Positions 33,129-40,914 of a stretch of DNA of 40,914 bases are shown one piece after another. The translations under genes were made by a program, and so were the position numbers. The stretch's first letter is position 1; every line of letters starts with the position of its first letter. The stretch lies in NCBI GenBank assembly GCA_030706785.1, contig JAUZNW010000010.1, forward strand, positions 1 to 40,914. Direction: 5' to 3'. The stretch comes from Bacteroidota bacterium. GTDB taxonomy: Bacteria; Bacteroidota; Bacteroidia; Bacteroidales; VadinHA17. The notes under the pieces were generated by a model. The model was not told where the DNA came from. It ran no database searches and worked only from the letters and a program-made list of their open reading frames with translations.

Positions 33129-34919
33129 TCAGTCGAGCTTAAGAACTGCCAGGAATGCCTGCTGAGGCACTTCAACATTGCCGATCTGCCTCATCCTCTT
33201 CTTCCCTTTCTTCTGTTTTTCAAGCAGTTTTCTCTTTCTTGTGATATCACCTCCATAGCATTTTGCAGTTACATCTTTCCTGACAGCCTTAACAGTTTCC
33301 CTCGCAATAATTTTTGCTCCGATGGCAGCCTGTATGGCTATATCAAATTGCTGACGCGGTATCAGCTCCTTCAGCTTAACGCAAATCTTCCTTCCGAAGT
33401 CATATGCATGTCCCTTGTAGATCAATGTTGAAAGCGCATCAACCATTTCCCCATTTAGAAGAATATCCAGCCTGACAAGGTCTGCTTTTTGGTAGGATGT
33501 GTAATAATAGTCAAATGAGGCATAACCCTTTGAAAGGCTTTTCAGCTTGTCGTAGAAATCAAATACTATCTCTGAAAGAGGCATTTCAAATGTTAGTTCA
33601 ACTCTGTCGCGTGTGAGGTAAACCTGGTTCCTGAGGGTACCTCTTTTATCGATGCAGAGCTTCATTATCGCGCCGACAAACTCTGCCTTGGTTATTACCT
33701 GGGCAATAATGTACGGCTCTTCTATATGATCTACCTGATTGATCGAAGGAAGCCCCGAGGGATTATGCACATCTATCTCCTCCCCCTTCGTTGTATAAAC
33801 CTTGAAAGAGACGTTGGGGACAGTCGTTATAACATCCATATCAAATTCCCTGTCGAGCCTTTCCTGAATGATTTCCATGTGAAGCAGGCCTAGGAAGCCG
33901 CACCTGAAGCCAAATCCCAGTGCAGCGGATGATTCCGGTACAAATGACAGGGAGGCATCATTCAGCTGTAGTTTCTCGATCGAGTTCCTGAGATCCTCAT
34001 ACTCATCCGCGTCAACAGGATAGAGTCCGGCAAAAACCATCGGCTTTACGTCCTCGAAACCTGAAATGGCTTTGTCGCAGGAATTCCTGACATGTGTAAT
34101 AGTGTCCCCTACTTTGACCTCAGATGATATTTTAATTCCTGAAATAATGTACCCTACATCACCTGCTCCGAGTTCGTCGCGCGGGTCCTGTTTAAGCTTC
34201 AGGACTCCGATCTCCTCAGCCTTATACTCATGCCCCGTGTTGAAAAACTTAACAAGGTCTCCTTTTCTTATAGTCCCGTTAACGATCTTGAAATAAGCTA
34301 TTATTCCCCTGAAAGAGTTAAAGATGGAATCAAAAATAAGAGCCTGGAGAGGAGCTTCGGGATCCCCGGCCGGAGGATGTATCCGTGTTACTATCCGTTC
34401 CAGGATCATGTCTATGCCCATTCCAGTCCTCGCGCTTGCTTCAATTATGTCATCCCTGCTGCATCCTACAAGATCAACGATCTGATCCTTCACTTCCTCC
34501 GGCATGGCATTTGGCATATCCATCTTATTCAGAACCGGGATGATTTCAAGATTGTGATCAATAGCCATATACAGGTTTGAAATGGTCTGAGCCTGGATGC
34601 CCTGTGTTGCATCAACTACAAGCAGGGCGCCTTCGCAGGCAGCAATCGATCTGGATACTTCATATGAAAAGTCAACATGGCCGGGAGTGTCGATGAGGTT
34701 CAGGTAATATTTAACACCAGATGAATCATACTCCATCTGGATGGCATGGCTCTTTATCGTGATACCCCTTTCCCTTTCAAGTTCCATATCGTCAAGCACC
34801 TGGTCCTGGAATTCCCTTTCCGAAATGGTATTTGTTTTTTCAAGCAGCCGGTCAGCCAGTGTGCTTTTACCATGGTCAATATGTGCTATAATACAGAAAT
34901 TGCGGATATTGTGCATCAT
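33129..34919 (-). CDS. lepA: Elongation factor 4 (LepA), ribosomal back-translocase GTPase
   Basis: A translational GTPase of 596 residues from ATG 34919 (another ATG is adjacent at 34916). Upstream in-frame ATGs at 34931 and 34967 would add an untypical tail running into the repeat region, so the MHNIRNF start is preferred. G motifs: [10 protein letters not shown] (G1), ERGITIKS (G2), [12 protein letters not shown] (G3), NKMDMP (G4). The LepA-specific C-terminal domain ends [20 protein letters not shown], then [16 protein letters not shown]. Acts on stalled or mistranslocated ribosomes. Confidence 0.95.
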   Translation of the reverse strand: MMHNIRNFCIIAHIDHGKSTLADRLLEKTNTISEREFQDQVLDDMELERERGITIKSHAIQMEYDSSGVKYYLNLIDTPGHVDFSYEVSRSIAACEGALLVVDATQGIQAQTISNLYMAIDHNLEIIPVLNKMDMPNAMPEEVKDQIVDLVGCSRDDIIEASARTGMGIDMILERIVTRIHPPAGDPEAPLQALIFDSIFNSFRGIIAYFKIVNGTIRKGDLVKFFNTGHEYKAEEIGVLKLKQDPRDELGAGDVGYIISGIKISSEVKVGDTITHVRNSCDKAISGFEDVKPMVFAGLYPVDADEYEDLRNSIEKLQLNDASLSFVPESSAALGFGFRCGFLGLLHMEIIQERLDREFDMDVITTVPNVSFKVYTTKGEEIDVHNPSGLPSINQVDHIEEPYIIAQVITKAEFVGAIMKLCIDKRGTLRNQVYLTRDRVELTFEMPLSEIVFDFYDKLKSLSKGYASFDYYYTSYQKADLVRLDILLNGEMVDALSTLIYKGHAYDFGRKICVKLKELIPRQQFDIAIQAAIGAKIIARETVKAVRKDVTAKCYGGDITRKRKLLEKQKKGKKRMRQIGNVEVPQQAFLAVLKLD

Positions 34920-34965
34920 CCGGACAGTCATGAAATCAGGTGCAAATATATGAAAATCGATAAAC

Positions 34966-35119
34966 AAAAACCCCCTTCAGGGGCTTATGGTTGTTTCACC
35001 TCCGTACCCCCTCAAAGGGGCTGTGAATCCATTTTAAATGATCTTTCAAAATCCCTTTAGGGTAAAGGAGGTGGATCAGGCAGGGAGGCTAATCTTAATA
35101 AAAAACCCCCTTCAGGGGG
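34966..35119. repeat. Cluster of CCCCCTTCAGGGG hairpin repeats
   Basis: AAAAACCCCCTTCAGGGG occurs at both ends (34966-34983 and 35101-35118), with CCCCTCAAAGGGG and ATCCCTTTAGGGT in between. It fills the groEL-lepA gap. Each end copy reads as hairpin plus T run on the minus strand. Confidence 0.65.
35099..35119 (-). terminator. groEL terminator
   Basis: Minus strand CCCCC-TGAA-GGGGG followed by TTTTTT, about 35 nt after the groEL stop; an identical hairpin at 34971-34983 may be a second terminator. Confidence 0.6.
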
Positions 35120-35153
35120 AAGGGGGTGAATTTCCAAAAACGGATTTTTATGA

Positions 35154-36797
<1,644 letters not shown>

Positions 36798-36815
36798 TTA
36801 ATTGGTTTTCAAAAA

Positions 36816-37094
36816 TTAAGCTATGAATAAAATGTCCGACTGTGAAATCAAAAGATAATCTTCATTATCGATCGTCAGTTCCTGACCGGAGTATTTTCCA
36901 TACAGAACTACATCACCCTTTTTAACTTCCATTTCTTCATCTTTCTTTGCTGCACCGACCATTACAACAGTGCCCTCACGAGGTTTTTCCTTTGCCGAAT
37001 CAGGAATAATAATCCCGCTAGCGGTCTTAGCTTCAGCTTCGTGTGGTTTTACTAAAACCTTTCCAGCCAATACTTTTCCTTTTAATTGTGCCAT
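36816..37094 (-). CDS. groES: Co-chaperonin GroES (Hsp10)
   Basis: A 92-residue lid protein for GroEL. Visible: GKVLVKPHEAEAKTASGIII (mobile-loop region about 17-30) and VLYGKYSGQELTIDNEDYLL. Length is typical. No CIRCE inverted repeat is found in the 250-nt upstream gap. Confidence 0.97.
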   Translation of the reverse strand: MAQLKGKVLAGKVLVKPHEAEAKTASGIIIPDSAKEKPREGTVVMVGAAKKDEEMEVKKGDVVLYGKYSGQELTIDNEDYLLISQSDILFIA

Positions 37095-37211
37095 TGTTAT
37101 TCAGTTTTAAAGTTAAACATGCATTTTCTGTCACATCCCTTAGCATAATTTATGCCAAAGGGGAAATCGCCTGAATGTGTGAATTTTTGCCGACATTTTA
37201 ACGTATGAAAT

Positions 37212-37238
37212 CTGCCATTTTACGGCAGGACAAATTTA
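37212..37238 (-). promoter_or_regulatory. groES-groEL promoter -7 box with adjacent inverted repeat
   Basis: Minus-strand TAAATTTG (37231-37238) matches TAnnTTTG; just downstream CTGCC-N7-GGCAG (37212-37228) covers the predicted start. Leader about 130 nt. No TTG is seen at -33, perhaps because a stress sigma factor is used. Confidence 0.4.
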
Positions 37239-37285
37239 AGATTTTTATTTAAATAGCTGAATATTAATATTATGTTCTTAATAAC

Positions 37286-37321
37286 AAAGAATGTCAGTTG
37301 TGTGACAAACTGACATTCTTT
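37286..37321 (-). terminator. Perfect 14-bp hairpin after secG
   Basis: AAAGAATGTCAGTT (37286-37299), 8-nt loop, AACTGACATTCTTT (37308-37321). It is an A/T-bounded intrinsic terminator for the secG-side transcript. Confidence 0.8.
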
Positions 37322-37342
37322 ATATATTTCCCTTATAACCGG

Positions 37343-37741
37343 TTATTTTTGAGGTTGCTTCGGCTGTTGCTGCTGAGGCTGTTGTGTCTGCTGACCTTCA
37401 GTTGAAGTTGAAGGAGTTTCTGTAGGTACCGCCGTGGGAAGGGTCGGGACCGCATTCGGGTCAACGGCATTCTGGATCTGGTTTTCGATCCTTGAACGCT
37501 GAGCAATGGTCCCTCTTGGAATAGAAGCGGTTGCGACAACGCAGAGAAGAAGTATCGACCCTGCAAGGGTCCACGTTGCCTTTTCAAGGAAATCAGCAGT
37601 CTTCCTGACACCCATAGTCTGGCCTGCTGATGTGAAGTTGGCTGCCAGCCCCCCTCCTTTCGAGTTTTGAACCAGAACTATCATGATCTGAAGTATGCAG
37701 GCAATAATAACCAGAACTGATATAAAAATGTAAATTCCCAT
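37343..37741 (-). CDS. secG: Preprotein translocase subunit SecG
   Basis: A 132-residue inner-membrane protein of the SecYEG channel. Two helices (about 4-24 and 58-76) surround the conserved LVQNSKGGGLAANFTSAGQT. The C-terminal ~45 residues are a low-complexity Thr/Pro/Gln tail, longer than in E. coli but common in Bacteroidota. It starts 3 nt after the stop of the TPR gene. Confidence 0.93.
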   Translation of the reverse strand: MGIYIFISVLVIIACILQIMIVLVQNSKGGGLAANFTSAGQTMGVRKTADFLEKATWTLAGSILLLCVVATASIPRGTIAQRSRIENQIQNAVDPNAVPTLPTAVPTETPSTSTEGQQTQQPQQQQPKQPQK

Positions 37742-37744
37742 CTG

Positions 37745-39310
37745 TCAGCTATTAATAATCGCTTTAATTTTTTCAATTTGAGATGCAAAGTAACTACTTT
37801 TTTCCGGAAATTTCAAACTTAATTTCTCATAAATATCAATGGCCCTTGAATAGTATCCCTGATTTACATATATTCTTGCAAGGGTTTCAGTAACAAGTCC
37901 CCCGTGCTCTTCAACGAAAGGCCGTGAAAGATCCTGGGCAGGTTGTTCAGTTTTTTCCTTCTGCGGTTCAATCTTCGGATTAGCCGTTATGAACTTGTCA
38001 ATGAGCTCAGCCTGAGCCTGCCTCTTCAGGATTCTGGTATCCGGTTCGGTAACCTTCTCCTGTTCAGTAGATTCTGTTTGCTTTGAAATTGCTTCCTCTT
38101 CAGCTGTCTTCTTTTCTTCAGGCGCCGGTTCTTCCCCGCCAGCTACTTCCCGGAATTCCTTATCTGATACAACCTCAGGAACGGGCTCCTGTTTTGCCTC
38201 AGCCTTTTCAGTTTTATCGATCTCTATGAGGCTCTCTTCCGCAGGAACCGAAAATCCCGGATCCATAAAAACAACCGCTTCCTCAGGTTCTGAAAGCTCG
38301 GTTACGCCAAGGTCAAACGGCCTCTTCTCCTCTTCCCAGAAATCTGATTCCTCCTGTAGCTGTATAGCCTTCGTAAGAATAATATCGGCTTCCTCAGTCT
38401 CATACTGGACCGGCTCGATCCCTTCGCTTTTCTCAATTTCAGTTATAAGATCCTCGCTGTTCTTTGCAAACTCTATCACAACCTGGCTGCTGTCGACTGA
38501 TTCCTCCTCTTTTTCAGGCTCACTGACTGGAACTGGTCCGGCAAACACTTCGGGCTGGCTTGTCACTTCCGGTTCCACAACCGGCTCCTGTCCAGTTATC
38601 TGAACCTGTTCATGCGCCGCTTCTCCTTCGACTGGCTGCTGCGGTTCATGAACCGGTTCCGGCTCACCGGTCTGTGCTGTCTCAGTTGCTGGTTCCGGTC
38701 CGGTTACAATTGCAGGCTCCTGAACAGTCTCAGGTTCAGGAGTGACTGATGAAGGTTCCATTGAAGATTCAGTTTCCGGAGTAACTTCTGCAGGTTCCTT
38801 CACAGGTTCTGGTTCCGAAATAACTGCTAAAGGTTCTATGGCAGTTTCTGGTTCAGAAAATACCGTTTCAGGTTGGGAAACTGATTCGGGTTCCGTGATA
38901 GCTGCAGGTTCCGGAACAGGTCCGGGTTCGGGTGTGGCTGCAACAGGTTCCTGCACCTGTTGCGGTTCAGCAGGTACAGTTGAAGGCTCTTTCAATTGTT
39001 CCGGTTCAGGTGTGGCTGTAATCGGTTCCCTGACACTCTCCGCTGATGGCTCGGGAAACTCTTTTTCAGCAGGTTCAGGGGTGACATTTAAAAGCCTGTA
39101 AAGCACCTTTCTGTCAGCAACATGAATCGCTGAATTCCTGAGCTGGTTCTCGAACCTGACATCGGAGTTTTCCTTCATTCCCTTAAGAAGTAGAAGGTGC
39201 GCAGTCTGAAAATAAGGGAATATATTGACCAGGTCATTGAGCTCCGCAAGCAACTGCCTGTCGATAGGTTCATTGCTGCTGATAAGCTTCAGGAAATCGT
39301 TTTTGTTCAT
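37745..39310 (-). CDS. Pro/Glu-rich protein with C-terminal TPR-like repeat
   Basis: A 521-residue protein. The N-terminal ~75 residues form a helical domain ([20 protein letters not shown]). Residues ~76-290 are a repetitive region built of imperfect units around EPEPVxEPxxVT, and a further acidic stretch follows. The last ~50 residues contain a tetratricopeptide-like hairpin: [20 protein letters not shown], then [18 protein letters not shown]. No signal peptide or membrane helix. It is conserved by position between lptE and secG in Bacteroidota, so a link to envelope biogenesis is likely but undefined. The long repeat is probably a flexible spacer and may vary in length among strains. Confidence 0.8.
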   Translation of the reverse strand: MNKNDFLKLISSNEPIDRQLLAELNDLVNIFPYFQTAHLLLLKGMKENSDVRFENQLRNSAIHVADRKVLYRLLNVTPEPAEKEFPEPSAESVREPITATPEPEQLKEPSTVPAEPQQVQEPVAATPEPGPVPEPAAITEPESVSQPETVFSEPETAIEPLAVISEPEPVKEPAEVTPETESSMEPSSVTPEPETVQEPAIVTGPEPATETAQTGEPEPVHEPQQPVEGEAAHEQVQITGQEPVVEPEVTSQPEVFAGPVPVSEPEKEEESVDSSQVVIEFAKNSEDLITEIEKSEGIEPVQYETEEADIILTKAIQLQEESDFWEEEKRPFDLGVTELSEPEEAVVFMDPGFSVPAEESLIEIDKTEKAEAKQEPVPEVVSDKEFREVAGGEEPAPEEKKTAEEEAISKQTESTEQEKVTEPDTRILKRQAQAELIDKFITANPKIEPQKEKTEQPAQDLSRPFVEEHGGLVTETLARIYVNQGYYSRAIDIYEKLSLKFPEKSSYFASQIEKIKAIINS

Positions 39311-39316
39311 GGCTGG

Positions 39317-39856
39317 TCACCAGTTAACAAAAGCCCTGTTAAAGATGTCTTCCACAATCATTTCAATAATCTTCTGCGACAAATCCTGCTCGACATCGCT
39401 CAGATTTTTGGAACTGTCGTAATCCTCATATCTCGAAAATAACTGTTCAAAGCTGAGATCGGGATCGGCGGCGTTCGTAAACTTAACCTTTACGGTTATT
39501 GTAAACCTGTTCATCGCAGCTACAGCTTCTGCGGATACTGTTAGAGGCTTTGTATTATAATCGGTTATTTCTCCTTCAAAATTTGCATCTCCGATTCCGT
39601 TCACGATATTAAGATTGGTCTGTGCCTTGCACTTGTCTATAAGTGCATCAGTAAGAGACTGGCTTAATCCGGGCTGAACAAGGCTCGCCCTGTTCTGGAA
39701 ATACTGAATGCTGATTGTCCGAAGGCCTGTGGTGCTTGCACCTGTAAATGAATAGCTTACTTTACAACTGTTCAAAACAGAAAGCAGTACGACTGCAAGT
39801 GCCAGGATGATTTTACAGGACCTGCCTGGAAGAATATCATTATTTTTCAATACCAT
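39317..39856 (-). CDS. lptE: LptE-like LPS assembly lipoprotein
   Basis: About 179 residues from ATG 39856; further in-frame codons upstream lie within the sigma54-activator gene and add an implausible N-terminus. The lipobox is LLSVLNSC (Cys31), followed by [10 protein letters not shown], typical of Bacteroidota LptE. It should plug the LptD barrel and help place LPS in the outer leaflet. The start overlaps the end of the upstream activator gene by 17 nt; the TPR gene follows after 6 nt. Confidence 0.85.
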   Translation of the reverse strand: MVLKNNDILPGRSCKIILALAVVLLSVLNSCKVSYSFTGASTTGLRTISIQYFQNRASLVQPGLSQSLTDALIDKCKAQTNLNIVNGIGDANFEGEITDYNTKPLTVSAEAVAAMNRFTITVKVKFTNAADPDLSFEQLFSRYEDYDSSKNLSDVEQDLSQKIIEMIVEDIFNRAFVNW

Positions 39857-40914
39857 ACTCCTTAATTTTCCTGTAAAGTGTGCGTTCCGAGATGCCAAGT
39901 TCCTGGGCAGCCATTTTCCTTTTTCCGTTATACTTCTCAAGGGCTTTTTTGATCATTTCTATCTCCTTGCCGGACAGTGAGAGCGATTCCTCGACCACCT
40001 CCTCCGTATCCTGTATATTGCCCCTGGTATGCCTCTGTGTAAAATCATCCGATTGCTGCTCCGGTACAGTCGTCACATGTTCCTGATGCCCCTTTTCCCT
40101 GAAAAGATTCTTGAGAATCCCAGAGTTGGCTTCGGTGTACGGCACCTCTATCTGGCCGCTCTTGATAAGGTCAAGCACCAGCTTCTTCAGATCGCTCATA
40201 TCACTTTTCATATCAAAAAGGATTTTGTAAAGTATTTCGCGCTCCGTTGAATAGGATTTATCTTCCTCCCTTCTTATAACAGCCGGCAGCTTTACGCCGG
40301 TATAATCAGGTAAATAAGTTTGAAGAACATCGGCTGTGATTTCCCGTTCCTTCTCAATTATAGATATCTGCTCCGTTATATTCTTAAGCTGGCGGACATT
40401 CCCAGGCCAGGAGTAACTTAGGAGAATGTTCTTTGCGTCATTGCTAAGATGTATTGCAGGCATCCTGTATTTTTCAGCAAAGTCGACTGCAAATTTCCTG
40501 AAAAGAAGAAAAATGTCGTCGCCCCTTTCCCTGAGCGGCGGAATTTTTATCGGGACCGTATTAAGCCTGTAGAACAGGTCTTCCCTGAATTTATCGTGCT
40601 CAATAGCAATTGTGACATCGACATTACTGGCAGCGATCACCCTGACATTCGTCTTCTGTACTTTTGATGAACCAACCCTGATGAACTCACCTGTTTCAAG
40701 CACCCTCAACAGACGAACCTGCGTAGAAAGTGGCAGCTCAGCAACCTCGTCCAGAAAGATAGTACCTCCGTCAGCAACCTCGAAGTAGCCTTTTCTGCTT
40801 TCGGTAGCTCCTGTAAAGGATCCCTTCTCATGGCCGAACAGTTCTGAATCAATTGTTCCTTCAGGTATCGCACCGCAATTGACTGCAATGTACTGGCCAT
40901 GTTTCCTGGCGCTA
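39840..40914 (-). CDS. Sigma54-dependent transcriptional activator, N-terminus cut by window
   Basis: The minus strand is open from the window edge (frame starting 40913) to the TAA at 39840, giving 357 residues. It enters the AAA+ domain at [18 protein letters not shown]. Then come [13 protein letters not shown] (the sigma54-contact loop, GSFTGA in place of GAFTGA), [13 protein letters not shown] (Walker B), and [20 protein letters not shown]. The C-terminus is a Fis-type helix-turn-helix: [20 protein letters not shown]. The part before Walker A lies outside the window, so the sensory domain is unknown. It heads the lptE-TPR-secG unit. Confidence 0.93.
   Translation of the reverse strand, partial: SARKHGQYIAVNCGAIPEGTIDSELFGHEKGSFTGATESRKGYFEVADGGTIFLDEVAELPLSTQVRLLRVLETGEFIRVGSSKVQKTNVRVIAASNVDVTIAIEHDKFREDLFYRLNTVPIKIPPLRERGDDIFLLFRKFAVDFAEKYRMPAIHLSNDAKNILLSYSWPGNVRQLKNITEQISIIEKEREITADVLQTYLPDYTGVKLPAVIRREEDKSYSTEREILYKILFDMKSDMSDLKKLVLDLIKSGQIEVPYTEANSGILKNLFREKGHQEHVTTVPEQQSDDFTQRHTRGNIQDTEEVVEESLSLSGKEIEMIKKALEKYNGKRKMAAQELGISERTLYRKIKEYGIEK

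Noticed and set aside
37130-37165. Sigma54-type promoter TTGGCATAAATTATGC before groES
   Set aside because: It misses key bases of TGGCAC-N5-TTGCW and the TAnnTTTG box nearby is a better candidate.
37095-37330. CIRCE heat-shock operator upstream of groES
   Set aside because: No TTAGCACTC-N9-GAGTGCTAA-like repeat is found; only a short CTGCC/GGCAG repeat is present.
38226-39101. Plus-strand Ser/Gly-rich frames
   Set aside because: They are mirror images of the Pro/Glu repeats of the minus-strand TPR protein.

Overview
The window comes from a Bacteroidota chromosome, most likely an anaerobic member of the Bacteroidia. Evidence: a SusC/SusD pair with a xylanase; many start regions preceded by the Bacteroidota promoter pattern TTG-N19-20-TAnnTTTG; the typical core clusters fabF-rnc-IPExxxVDY and sigma54 activator-lptE-TPR-secG; and an RprX/RprY-type two-component system. 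Both ends are cut inside genes.

Layout. (1) 1-12.5 kb is a polysaccharide utilization region. A left-pointing arm holds a uroporphyrinogen-decarboxylase-family protein, an MFS sugar porter and a GH2 lipoprotein. A divergent right-pointing arm holds susC, susD and a GH10 endo-xylanase lipoprotein. The susC promoter carries a LacI-type palindrome. (2) 12.5-15 kb holds small chromosomal genes: an unknown protein, a small HD hydrolase whose metal-site spacing matches Mesh1-type alarmone hydrolases, a membrane GAF-like protein and a decayed PepSY-like fragment. (3) 15-20.8 kb is a metal and metalloid island: arsR1, a rhodanese-like protein lacking the catalytic Cys, a thioredoxin-type arsC, hgcA, hgcB, acr3, arsR2, a Met-rich winged-helix protein, an unknown protein, and (opposite strand) a CDF-like membrane protein. 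(4) 21-22.8 kb holds a SiaC-type protein, a cupredoxin-cupin pair and tRNA-Arg(CCG). (5) 23-33 kb is core: leuS, an M23 peptidase, purN, acpP-fabF-rnc, an IPExxxVDY protein and rprXY. (6) 33-41 kb is core on the minus strand: lepA, groES-groEL, secG, a Pro/Glu-rich TPR protein, lptE and a sigma54 activator.

The most striking content is hgcAB, the corrinoid protein and ferredoxin pair required for mercury methylation. It sits between arsenate reductase (arsC) and the arsenite exporter (acr3) in one tightly packed operon. Two different ArsR-family regulators flank this operon, each with its own well-formed palindromic operator. The TTTCGG-N6-CCGAAA palindrome occurs both in front of arsR1 and in front of the rhodanese-arsC-hgcAB-acr3 genes. 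arsR2 starts inside a 38-bp near-perfect palindrome. This layout predicts that a mercury-methylation module is under metalloid-responsive control in this organism.

Intergenic DNA carries several families of decayed repeats: AACCACxGAGAACAC type, TGCAGGTT type, CCCCCTTCAGGGG hairpins, and a block beside the tRNA.
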